From an uncultured Oscillibacter sp. (GTDB lineage: Bacteria; Bacillota; Clostridia; Oscillospirales; Oscillospiraceae): DNA of 64,000 nt. The stretch's first letter is position 1; each line of letters starts with the position of its first letter. The stretch covers positions 73,014 through 137,013 of the forward strand of contig CAJTZK010000005.1 in the NCBI GenBank assembly GCA_910583785.1. Reading direction: 5' to 3'. Below the pieces are notes generated by a model that had not been told where the DNA came from, did no database searches, and was given only the letters and a program-made list of their open reading frames with translations. Below, in pieces: positions 31,599 to 39,383 of the stretch. The position numbers were made by a program, and so were the translations under genes.

Positions 31599-31627
31599 AA
31601 TATACAATAAACTCGGGCGCATGTCAA
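31599..31627 (-). promoter_or_regulatory. Promoter of the unidentified RNA
   Basis: Reverse strand TTGACA (31622-31627) and TATATT (31599-31604) with a 17-base spacer; one of the best Sigma-A promoters in the window. Confidence 0.8.
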
Positions 31628-31720
31628 GGGGTTTTGTGAGATTTTACGTTTTTGACAAAGGTGAACCGATTACCTCCGGCGAAACCCACAAAGGGCGGGG
31701 CCCGCCGCCGGGATTTTTCC

Positions 31721-31749
31721 TTGTGCTTTTTGGCGGTTCATGGTATGAT
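31721..31749 (+). promoter_or_regulatory. Promoter of miaB
   Basis: TTGTGC (31721-31726) and TATGAT (31744-31749) with a 17-base spacer and TGG before the -10 box, about 50 bases before the start codon. Confidence 0.7.
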
Positions 31750-31797
31750 GGGCCTGTTCAAATAGGAAAATCATCCGCACAGTATGGAGGAAGCGTT

Positions 31798-33210
31798 TTG
31801 AAGCGAGAGGAAGTTATGGTCCCGGAGACGGAAATTGCCCGCCAGCGGGACTTTCAGGAGAAGATCAAGGCGATGTTCGCCGCCCGGGGGGCCCACCCCC
31901 GGGCCTGCGTGGAGACCTTTGGCTGCCAGCAGAACGTGGCGGACGGCCAGCGGATCATGGGCATGCTGGAAGCCTGCGGCTTTGCCTTTACAGAGGACGC
32001 CGGGGAGGCGGACCTGGCCCTGCTGAACACCTGCGCCATCCGGGAGCACGCGGAGCAGCGGGTGTTCGGGAACCTGGGGATTCTGACCCACTCCAAGAAG
32101 GAGAACCCGGAGCAGGTGGTCGTCCTCTGCGGCTGCATGGCCCAGGAGGCGCGGGTGGCGGAACGGGTGAGGGAATCCTACCGCCACGTGGACCTGGTCT
32201 TCGGGCCCCAGGCCCTCTGGCGCTTCCCGGAGCTCCTCTGGCGGGTCTATGAGACGGGGAAGCGGGTCTTTTCCACCGACGACGAGCACGGGGCCATTGC
32301 CGAGGGGCTGCCCGTGGTCCGGGAGCGGGGCGTGAAGGCCTGGGTGTCCATTATGTATGGGTGCAACAACTTCTGCTCGTACTGCATCGTGCCCTACGTC
32401 CGGGGCCGGGAGCGGAGCCGGGAGCCCGCCGCCGTGCTGGCGGAGGTCCGGGAGCTGGTGGAGGCCGGGTACAGGGACATCACCCTCCTGGGCCAGAACG
32501 TGAACTCTTACGGCAATGACCTGGATACCGGGTATCACTTCCCGGACCTCCTGGAGGACATCGACCAAATTCCCGGGGACTACTGGGTCCGCTTCATGTC
32601 CAGCCACCCCAAGGACGCCACCCCCCGGCTCTTCGATGTGATGGCGGCCTGCGGCCACGTGGCAAAGCAGCTCCACCTCCCCTTCCAGTCGGGGAACAAC
32701 CGGGTCCTGGGGGAGATGAACCGCCGCTACACCCGGGAGAAGTACCTGGAGCTGATCCGGTATGCCCGGGCGGCCATGCCGGGGCTGGTACTGACCAGCG
32801 ACGTGATCATCGGCTTCCCCGGGGAGACGGAGGCGGAGGCCATGGACACCGTGTCCTTGGTGGAAGAGGTGGGCTTCGACGCCCTGTTTACCTTTCTCTT
32901 CTCCCCCCGGCCCGGGACGAAGGCGGCGGAGCTGCCGGACCCAGCCCCCCGGGAGGACAAGCAGGCCTGGTTCGACAAGCTGCTGGAGGTCCAGAACGGC
33001 CGCTCTGCCCGGATACACGCCGGATACGTGGGGAAGACCCTCCGGGTCCTGGTGGACGGGGAGAGCGGCGACGGGGAATACCCCCTCTCCTCCCGGACGG
33101 AGGGGAACCGCCTGGTGCGCCTGAAGGGGGACCGCTCCCTCGTAGGACGCTTCCTGGAGGTCCGGGTTACCGGGAGCAACACCTGGGCCCTGTACGGGGA
33201 ACCCGTTTAG
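31798..33210 (+). CDS. miaB: tRNA-2-methylthio-N6-dimethylallyladenosine synthase
   Basis: 470 residues from TTG at 31798, which has GGAGG seven bases upstream; ATG at 31816 with GAGAGGA is the alternative. MiaB adds a methylthio group to i6A37 of tRNA. Order: UPF0004 domain with three cluster cysteines (ETFGCQQN, LNTCAIREHA, LCGCMAQ), radical-SAM domain with CNNFCSYC (CxxxCxxC), and a C-terminal TRAM domain ending at about 465. miaA, which makes the i6A substrate, is 9 kb downstream on the same strand. Confidence 0.95.
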   Translation: MKREEVMVPETEIARQRDFQEKIKAMFAARGAHPRACVETFGCQQNVADGQRIMGMLEACGFAFTEDAGEADLALLNTCAIREHAEQRVFGNLGILTHSKKENPEQVVVLCGCMAQEARVAERVRESYRHVDLVFGPQALWRFPELLWRVYETGKRVFSTDDEHGAIAEGLPVVRERGVKAWVSIMYGCNNFCSYCIVPYVRGRERSREPAAVLAEVRELVEAGYRDITLLGQNVNSYGNDLDTGYHFPDLLEDIDQIPGDYWVRFMSSHPKDATPRLFDVMAACGHVAKQLHLPFQSGNNRVLGEMNRRYTREKYLELIRYARAAMPGLVLTSDVIIGFPGETEAEAMDTVSLVEEVGFDALFTFLFSPRPGTKAAELPDPAPREDKQAWFDKLLEVQNGRSARIHAGYVGKTLRVLVDGESGDGEYPLSSRTEGNRLVRLKGDRSLVGRFLEVRVTGSNTWALYGEPV

Positions 33211-33293
33211 GGCAAACGCCAACATTCCCGGCCAGGGGGCCGGCCCCTGCAAGGAATGTGCAGGGGCCGCCGCCCTCGGCGGCCCGCCGGCGG

Positions 33294-33551
33294 CTAAGCC
33301 TGAACCATCCACTTGCCCAGGGAAACGGCCTTTTGAAAAAGCAGCCTTTCCTCCTGATAACGCAGCTCGGTCCAGGCAGAGCGGTAGTCCTCCACCAGCT
33401 TGATCTGCTCATGGGTCAGCGCTTCTTCCGGGGCGCTCCAGGCCATGTCCTGGGCGGAGCGGCAGCGGCTGTAGCCGATGAGGTTTACGGCGGCTTCGGC
33501 TTCCATATGGTCCACGACGTATTGGTATAAGCAGTCGGGATAGCCGTCCAT
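33294..33551 (-). CDS. Small helical protein paired with an XRE regulator
   Basis: 85 residues from ATG at 33551 (AGGAGG upstream). It has a tyrosine/cysteine-rich start (MDGYPDCLYQYVVDHME), a central helix and the C-terminal LLFQKAVSLGKWM, which resembles FYKGVRFGAQLM in the DUF6809-like protein at 26.8 kb. No function known. It is divergent from an XRE gene 89 bases away. The GC-rich palindromes in the 80 bases after its stop (33213-33293) may end convergent miaB and this gene. Confidence 0.7.
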   Translation of the reverse strand: MDGYPDCLYQYVVDHMEAEAAVNLIGYSRCRSAQDMAWSAPEEALTHEQIKLVEDYRSAWTELRYQEERLLFQKAVSLGKWMVQA

Positions 33552-33640
33552 GGCGTGGCCTCCTAAAAGACGCAAATGTGTTTCTGTTGGGTTATTACAA
33601 CAAACACGCCTGTGTCTGTCGAGGCGTGCAGGAGAAGAAT

Positions 33641-33859
33641 ATGACATTTTCACAGTATCTTTTGAAATTGCGCAAAGAGCGGGGGCTGAAGCAAACGGAG
33701 CTTGCCCCCTTCATTGGCATCAGCTGGCGGGCCTATCAGACCTACGAACGTGGGGAGCGGGAACCGCAGATGTCCACCCTCATTGCCCTGGCGGATTTTT
33801 ACAACCTCTCCCTGGACGAGCTGGTCTGCCGGGAATGGCCGAAGGAGCCGGAGGCATAA
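33641..33859 (+). CDS. XRE-family helix-turn-helix regulator
   Basis: 72 residues from ATG at 33641 (CAGGAG upstream; an earlier ATG in frame at 33578 has none). HTH_3 domain with LKQTELAPFIGISWRAYQTYERG as the recognition unit and DFYNLSLDELV at the end. The gap to the divergent small gene holds TTGTTGTAATAACCCAACA-like half-sites, a possible shared operator. It resembles the 26.5 kb regulator in size and layout but differs in sequence. Confidence 0.85.
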   Translation: MTFSQYLLKLRKERGLKQTELAPFIGISWRAYQTYERGEREPQMSTLIALADFYNLSLDELVCREWPKEPEA

Positions 33860-33888
33860 AAAACCCCGCGCGCCAGCGCGGGGCTTTC
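33858..33888 (+). terminator. Terminator of the XRE gene
   Basis: CCCCGCGC/GCGCGGGG stem with a short loop, A-rich before it and CTTT after it. It also isolates the toxin transcript. Confidence 0.8.
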
Positions 33889-33907
33889 CGGAAGTTATTG
33901 ACAAACG

Positions 33908-33916
33908 TGGTACAAT
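33908..33916 (+). promoter_or_regulatory. Possible extended -10 promoter of the toxin gene
   Basis: TGG directly before TACAAT (33911-33916). A TTGACA at 33898 is too close to act as its -35. Confidence 0.4.
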
Positions 33917-33972
33917 GGGAATGGCAGGAGAGGCGGGGTCAATCCTCTTTCAAGTGGAAAGAGGTGAGGCCC

Positions 33973-34050
33973 ATGGGCGTGCTGGAAACCATCGCGTTAC
34001 TTACGCTCGTGCTTGCGGCTATCCAATTAGGGTTCAACCTAAAGAAATAA
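33973..34050 (+). CDS. Putative type I toxin (holin-like hydrophobic peptide)
   Basis: 25 residues: a short polar start, one hydrophobic helix (ETIALLTLVLAAIQLGF) and a lysine tail. This is the pattern of the Firmicutes holin-like toxin and TxpA/BsrG families. AGAGGTGAGG precedes the ATG. The peptide should insert in the membrane. Downstream, a consensus promoter on the opposite strand (34154-34182) would produce an RNA complementary to the toxin mRNA, the expected antitoxin. Confidence 0.75.
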   Translation: MGVLETIALLTLVLAAIQLGFNLKK

Positions 34051-34147
34051 CCGCCCCCCAGTAACAGCAAGAAGCGGCAATTTCTCAAGCTATAAACTTG
34101 TAAGACGATTGACCGCCAACCGGCTGCCACCGGCTGACCGCCCTCTT
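34040..34147 (-). ncRNA. Candidate antisense RNA antitoxin
   Basis: Expected transcript from the promoter at 34154-34182, running left toward and into the 3' end of the toxin gene. It contains GGTCAGCCGGTGGCAGCCGG-type repeats that can form hairpins (34109-34145). Its left end is not defined; a weak stem CCGC/GGCGG with a T-rich tail around 34040-34080 is one option. Confidence 0.55.
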
Positions 34148-34153
34148 GCCCCT

Positions 34154-34182
34154 ATTATACCCAATCCCGCCTCCGCTGTCAA
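34154..34182 (-). promoter_or_regulatory. Antitoxin RNA promoter
   Basis: Reverse strand TTGACA (34177-34182) and TATAAT (34154-34159), both perfect consensus boxes, with a 17-base spacer. It is the strongest predicted promoter in the window. Confidence 0.85.
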
Positions 34183-34217
34183 GGGGCGGCTTGAATACAA
34201 AACCGGGAGGTTCCCCC

Positions 34218-35042
34218 ATGAAGATCGTCACCCTGCTGGAAAACACATCCCGCCGCCCCGGCCTCACCCCCGCCCGGGGGCTCTCCCTCTACGTGGAAAC
34301 GGCGCGGCGCAAGGTCCTCTTTGACATGGGGCCCGACGCTTCCTTCCTGGAGAATGCCCGGGCCCTGGGAATTGACCTTGCCGCCGTGGATACCGCCGTG
34401 CTGTCCCATGGCCACTCGGACCACGGAGGCGGGCTGGCGGCTTTTTGCGCCGTCAACGGCAAAGCGAAAATCCACCTCCGCCGGGAGGCCCTGGGGGCCT
34501 ATTACGCCGTTTTGCCGGGGCAGGAACCGAATTACATCGGCCTGCCGGAGACGGAGGGGCTGGCGGAGCGGTTCGTGTTCACCGGGGACCAGGAGGACCT
34601 AGGGGACGGCCTGACCCTCTTTTCCGGCGTGGAGGACGACAGGGCCCTCCGGGCCGTGGCCCCCAAGCTCCAGGAGAAAACCGGGGCGGGCTTCCGTCCC
34701 GACGGCTTCGCCCACGAGCAGCACCTGCTGGTGGAGGAGGGCGGCCGGGCCGCCCTGCTTGCGGGCTGCGGGCACCTGGGGATTGTGAACACCCTCCGGG
34801 CGGCGGAGCGCCGCCTGGGCCGGAGGCCCGGCGTGGTGTTCGGCGGCTTCCACCTCTTCGAGCTGGCCCCCGGCGCGCCGGAGGCGGAGGCGCTGGTAAA
34901 CGCCACGGCGGCGGAGCTGGCCAAGGGAACGACGGTTTACTACACCGGGCACTGCACCGGGGACTGGGCCTATGGGCGGCTCCGGGAGGTCCTGGGGGAC
35001 CGGATGCGGGCCATGGACTGCGGCGCGTGGGCGGAGCTGTGA
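34218..35042 (+). CDS. MBL-fold hydrolase, dihydropteroate/RFA-P synthase-like group
   Basis: 274 residues from ATG at 34218 (GGGAGG upstream). The zinc-binding motif is LSHGHSDHGGGL, with LAGCGHLGIVNTL and a C-terminal YYTGHCTGDWAY segment containing a late histidine. The pattern is that of the group including MJ0301-type 7,8-dihydropterin-6-methyl-4-(beta-ribofuranosyl)aminobenzene-5'-phosphate synthase. In Clostridia its actual substrate is unknown. It precedes mutS by 37 bases on the same strand and could be in the same operon. Confidence 0.82.
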   Translation: MKIVTLLENTSRRPGLTPARGLSLYVETARRKVLFDMGPDASFLENARALGIDLAAVDTAVLSHGHSDHGGGLAAFCAVNGKAKIHLRREALGAYYAVLPGQEPNYIGLPETEGLAERFVFTGDQEDLGDGLTLFSGVEDDRALRAVAPKLQEKTGAGFRPDGFAHEQHLLVEEGGRAALLAGCGHLGIVNTLRAAERRLGRRPGVVFGGFHLFELAPGAPEAEALVNATAAELAKGTTVYYTGHCTGDWAYGRLREVLGDRMRAMDCGAWAEL

Positions 35043-35079
35043 GCTCCCCCGTGCCGCGCAGAGAGAAACGAGGTGCCAC

Positions 35080-37686
35080 ATGGCAGAGCTGACCCCCATG
35101 ATGAAGCAGTACCTGGAGATCAAGGAGCAGAACCCGGACTCCATTTTGTTCTTCCGCCTGGGCGATTTCTACGAGATGTTCGCCGAGGACGCCCGGCTTG
35201 CTTCCCGGGAGCTGGACCTGACCCTGACCAGCCGGGACAAGGGCAAGCGGGCCAAGCCCGAGGAAGAGCAGATTCCCATGTGCGGCATTCCCTACCACGC
35301 CAGCGAGAGCTACATCGCCCGGCTCATCGCCAAGGGCTATAAGGTCGCCATCTGCGAGCAGATGGAGGACCCCGCTGCGGCCAAGGGCCTGGTGAAGCGG
35401 GACATTATCCGGGTGGTGACCCCGGGGACAGTTACCGACGCGGCCTGCCTGGACGAGAAGTCCAGCAACTTCATCTGCGCCGCCTACGCCGACTCCCGCT
35501 CCGCCGGGATTGCCTTTTGCGACATCACCACGGGGCGGGCCCACCTGACCTCCTTTACCGGGAAGGACCGGATGGAGCACGTGGTCAACGAGCTGGGGCG
35601 TTTCTCCCCTGCCGAGGCGGTGCTGAACAGCGGGGCCTATTCCGAGACGGCCCTGGTGTCCGCCCTGCGGGAGAAGTTCCGCTGCCGGGTGGAGAACGCC
35701 GGGGAGCGGCGCTTCCTCCTGCCGGAGGCGGAGCGGAACATCCGCAGGCAGTTCGGCGGGGAGGCCTGGAGCCGCCTGCCCGCCGCCGTCCCGGCGGCGG
35801 CCATGGCCCTGGGGGGCCTGCTGCACTACTTATACGAGACCCAGAAGACGGACCTCTCCTACATCAACGACCTGGACTACTACGAACAGGGCCGCTTCAT
35901 GGAACTGGACCTGGCGGCGCGGCGGAACCTGGAGCTGACCCAGACCCTGCGGGGCAAGGAGAAGAAGGGCAGCCTCCTCTGGGTGCTGGACCGGACCCAG
36001 ACCCCCATGGGGGGCCGCTGCCTCCGGAGCTGGCTGGAGCGGCCCTTGCTGAACGTGGCCGCCATCACCCGGCGGAACGGGGCCGTGGCGGCCCTGGCGG
36101 AGCGGACCATCGACCGGGAGGAGCTCATCGCCGCCCTCTCCGGCCTGGGGGACCTGGAGCGGCTCATCAGCCGCATCGTCTATGGAACCGCCGGGGGGCG
36201 GGACCTGGCGGCCCTGCGCTCCGCCACACAGAAGCTGCCGGAGATCAAGGGGCGCCTGGCGGCCTTTCCGGACCGCCGCCTCTCGGAGCTTTCGGAGGAG
36301 CTGGACGCCCTGGAGGACCTGGAGGCGCGCATTGCGGAGACCATCTGCGACGAGCCCCCCTTCTCCGTCCGGGAGGGGGACTTGATCCGGGACGGCTTCC
36401 ACCCGGAGGTGGACCGCCTGCGGCACATCCTGAAAAACGGCAAGGGCGTCATTCCCGAGATGGAGGCCCGGGAGCGGGAGCGCACGGGCATCCGGACCCT
36501 GAAGATCAAGTACAACAAGGTCTTTGGCTACACCATTGAGATTTCCAACAGCTACAAGGGCGAGGTGCCGGAGAGCTACATCCGCAAGCAGACCCTGGCG
36601 GGGGCGGAGCGGTACATCACCCAGGAACTGAAGGAGCTGGAAAACTCCATCCTCACCGCCTCCGAGCGGGTGGTGGCCCTGGAGTACGAGCTGTTCACCC
36701 AGCTCCGCCAGGAGATTTCCGCCCTCTCCGGGCGGGTTTTGAAAACCGCCGCCGCCGTGGCCGAGGCGGACGCCCTGGCGTCCCTGGCCGCCGTGGCGGT
36801 GCGGAACGGATACTGCCGCCCGGATGTGGACGAGTCCGGGACCATCGAAATCCGGGAGGGGCGCCACCCGGTGGTGGAGCGGGTTTTGAAGGACGCCCTC
36901 TTTGTGCCCAACGACACCTTCCTGGGAGAGAAGGAGGGCCGGACGGCCATCATCACCGGGCCCAACATGGCGGGAAAGTCCACCTACATGCGCCAGACGG
37001 CCCTGATTGTCCTCATGGCGCAGATGGGCAGCTTCGTCCCCGCCGCCCACGCCCGGATTGGCGTGGTGGACCGGATTTTCACCCGGGTGGGGGCCAGCGA
37101 CGACCTCTCCGCCGGGCAGTCCACCTTCATGGTGGAGATGACGGAGGTGGCGGACATCCTCCGCTGTGCCACGAAACGGTCCCTGCTCATTCTGGACGAG
37201 ATTGGCCGGGGCACCTCCACCTTCGACGGCATGAGCATCGCCCGGGCGGTGCTGGAATACTGCGCGGACCCGAAGGCCCTGGGGGCCAAGACCCTCTTTG
37301 CCACCCACTACCACGAGCTGACGGAGCTGGGGAACTCCCTCCCCGGCACGGTGAACTACAACATTGCCGTCAGGACCCGGGGGGAGGAGATCATCTTCCT
37401 GCGGAAGATTCTCCCCGGCGGGGCGGACCGGAGCTATGGCATTGAGGTGGCCAAGCTGGCGGGCCTGCCGGACAAGGTCCTCCAGCGGGCCCGGCGGGTG
37501 CTGGAGGAGCTGGAGGCGGGGGGCGGCGTCCAGCGTGCCGCCCCCCGGCGGGAGGAGGAGCAGGTCTCCCTGGGCTCCATGAGCGAGGGGGAGGTGCTGG
37601 AGGCCCTGCGGCGCTGCCAGCCGGATACGCTGACGCCCATCGAGGCCATGGGCTTCCTGTATGAGCTGAAACAGAAACTGAAGTGA
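35080..37686 (+). CDS. mutS: DNA mismatch repair protein MutS
   Basis: 868 residues. The N-terminal mismatch-recognition domain has the Phe-x-Glu wedge in FFRLGDFYEMF. The connector, lever and clamp follow, then the ATPase with Walker A GPNMAGKST, Walker B LLILDEIGRGTSTFDG and FATHYHEL. The C-terminal dimerisation helices end with YELKQKLK. GAGGTGCCAC precedes ATG. The expected partner mutL follows after two unrelated membrane genes. Confidence 0.98.
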   Translation: MAELTPMMKQYLEIKEQNPDSILFFRLGDFYEMFAEDARLASRELDLTLTSRDKGKRAKPEEEQIPMCGIPYHASESYIARLIAKGYKVAICEQMEDPAAAKGLVKRDIIRVVTPGTVTDAACLDEKSSNFICAAYADSRSAGIAFCDITTGRAHLTSFTGKDRMEHVVNELGRFSPAEAVLNSGAYSETALVSALREKFRCRVENAGERRFLLPEAERNIRRQFGGEAWSRLPAAVPAAAMALGGLLHYLYETQKTDLSYINDLDYYEQGRFMELDLAARRNLELTQTLRGKEKKGSLLWVLDRTQTPMGGRCLRSWLERPLLNVAAITRRNGAVAALAERTIDREELIAALSGLGDLERLISRIVYGTAGGRDLAALRSATQKLPEIKGRLAAFPDRRLSELSEELDALEDLEARIAETICDEPPFSVREGDLIRDGFHPEVDRLRHILKNGKGVIPEMEARERERTGIRTLKIKYNKVFGYTIEISNSYKGEVPESYIRKQTLAGAERYITQELKELENSILTASERVVALEYELFTQLRQEISALSGRVLKTAAAVAEADALASLAAVAVRNGYCRPDVDESGTIEIREGRHPVVERVLKDALFVPNDTFLGEKEGRTAIITGPNMAGKSTYMRQTALIVLMAQMGSFVPAAHARIGVVDRIFTRVGASDDLSAGQSTFMVEMTEVADILRCATKRSLLILDEIGRGTSTFDGMSIARAVLEYCADPKALGAKTLFATHYHELTELGNSLPGTVNYNIAVRTRGEEIIFLRKILPGGADRSYGIEVAKLAGLPDKVLQRARRVLEELEAGGGVQRAAPRREEEQVSLGSMSEGEVLEALRRCQPDTLTPIEAMGFLYELKQKLK

Positions 37687-37696
37687 AGGGGCGGCT

Positions 37697-38407
37697 ATGG
37701 CTAAGAGAAAATCCTCCGGGGGCCTGACGGGACTGGAGCGGTCCGGGGGCACGGTGTTCTTTGTGTGTTACCTGCTCCTGCTCCCCCTGGCGGCGGGGCC
37801 CGCCCGTCGCCTGGGGGAGGAGCTGATGGGGCGGCGGATTTCCGGGGAGCTGTACGGCGCGGCTTACTACTACGTCCTCTTCGCCGTGACGGCCATCCTC
37901 TTCCACCACCTCCTGGGGACCTCCACCCGGCGCTTCCTGGACGACCCGGCCCGGGCCCTGAAAACGGCGGCCGCCGGCCTGGTGGCCTATTACGGCCTGT
38001 GCGGCCTGGCGGCCCGGCTGGGGCAGGTGTTTTCGGACCGTTCCGGGAACCTGAACGACTCCGCCATCTCCGCCCGGACGGGAAGCGCCCCCCACATGAC
38101 CCTGCTGATCGTGGTGTTCCTGGCCCCCTTTGTGGAGGAGACGCTGTTCCGGGGCCTGGTCTTCGGCGGCCTGAAGGAGCGGAGCCGCCTCCTGGCCTAC
38201 GCCGCCAGCTGCGCCCTGTTTGCCTTGGCCCACGTGTGGCAGTTCGCCGTGGCGAACCGGGACCCGGCCTACTTCGCGGTGATGGCCCAGTACCTGGCGC
38301 CGGGCCTGGCCCTGGCCTGGACCTATGAACACTCCGGGACCCTATGGGCCTCCATCGGGCTCCACGCGGGAGCCAACGCCCTGTCGGCGCTGGCGGGGGC
38401 CGTATAA
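37697..38407 (+). CDS. CPBP-family intramembrane protease (CAAX-like)
   Basis: 236 residues with about seven hydrophobic segments. The catalytic motif FVEETLFRGLVFGGL (EExxxR) and the later FALAHVWQF and HAGANAL histidine motifs define CPBP/Rce1-type glutamic proteases. Bacterial members process peptides or act in bacteriocin immunity. GGGGCGGCT before the ATG is a weak ribosome site; the gene follows mutS by ten bases, so translation may be coupled. The role in a mut operon is unclear. Confidence 0.85.
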   Translation: MAKRKSSGGLTGLERSGGTVFFVCYLLLLPLAAGPARRLGEELMGRRISGELYGAAYYYVLFAVTAILFHHLLGTSTRRFLDDPARALKTAAAGLVAYYGLCGLAARLGQVFSDRSGNLNDSAISARTGSAPHMTLLIVVFLAPFVEETLFRGLVFGGLKERSRLLAYAASCALFALAHVWQFAVANRDPAYFAVMAQYLAPGLALAWTYEHSGTLWASIGLHAGANALSALAGAV

Positions 38408-38443
38408 ACCAGGGGCGCGGCGCGCCCAAGGAGAAGAGCTGCC

Positions 38444-39355
38444 ATGAGTTTTTTTGATACGCTGGCGGAGATGCTGGTGCTGCTGTTTGCCATGGCCCTG
38501 GGCTTTGCCGCCAACCGCCTGGGAATCCTGGGAGGCGAGACGGACCGGAAGATTTCCAGGCTGCTGTTTTGCCTGACCCTGCCCGCCATGCTCTTAGGGT
38601 CCGTCTGCACGGGGGACGCCCTGCCGGAGGCCTCCGTGATCCTGGGGACCCTGGGCGTGGCCGCAGTGTTTTACGCCCTGGAGTCCCTTTTCGTCCTGGC
38701 GGTTCCGCCCCTGCTGGGGGGCACGCCGGGACAGCGGGGCGTGTGGCGCTATACCCTGGCCTTTCCCAATGTGGCCTTTATCGGCTACCCGGTGGTGACG
38801 GCCCTCTTTGGGCCCGGGGCCCTGTTTTACGCCGTGATCCTGGTGCTGCCCTTCAACCTGATGACCTTCACCCTGGGGCCGCTGCTGCTGGCCGGGGCGA
38901 AGCGGTTCAGCCTCCGGCAGATGCTCTCCCCCTGCGTGGCGGCGTCCGCCCTGGCCTTGGTCCTGGCCCTGGCCAGGCTGCGGCCCCCGGCCATGATTGG
39001 GGAGGCGCTGAACTTCGTGGGGAACGTCACGGTGCCGCTGTCGCTGCTGTTCGTGGGGTCCCTGCTGTCGGGGATTCCCCTGGGGAGGATGCTGGCCTCT
39101 CCCCGGCTGTGGCTTTTAACGGCGGTGCGGCTGCTGGTCCTCCCCGTGGTTTTGTACCTGGTCCTCCGCCGCATGGGGACGGACCCCCTGGTCCTGGGGG
39201 TGGCCGTCACCCAGATGGCCATGCCCGCGGCGATGAACGGGTCCCTGCTGTGCATGGAGTACGGCGGGGACGCGGAGTGCATGGCCCAGGTCACCCTGGT
39301 GTCCACCCTGGTGTCCATCCTGACCATTCCCATTCTAGCGGCGCTTTTGTTCTGA
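38444..39355 (+). CDS. AEC-family transporter (auxin efflux carrier fold)
   Basis: 303 residues with ten predicted membrane helices in two halves. NRLGILGGETDRKISRLLF after helix 1, PNVAFIGYPVV in the middle and MAMPAAMNGSLL near the end are the family pattern. AEC proteins export or import small organic acids such as malate; the substrate here is not predictable. AAGGAGAAG precedes ATG. It is the second of two membrane-protein genes between mutS and mutL. Confidence 0.88.
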   Translation: MSFFDTLAEMLVLLFAMALGFAANRLGILGGETDRKISRLLFCLTLPAMLLGSVCTGDALPEASVILGTLGVAAVFYALESLFVLAVPPLLGGTPGQRGVWRYTLAFPNVAFIGYPVVTALFGPGALFYAVILVLPFNLMTFTLGPLLLAGAKRFSLRQMLSPCVAASALALVLALARLRPPAMIGEALNFVGNVTVPLSLLFVGSLLSGIPLGRMLASPRLWLLTAVRLLVLPVVLYLVLRRMGTDPLVLGVAVTQMAMPAAMNGSLLCMEYGGDAECMAQVTLVSTLVSILTIPILAALLF

Positions 39356-39383
39356 GGCCCGCCCCGGAGAGGAGGAATTCCCT

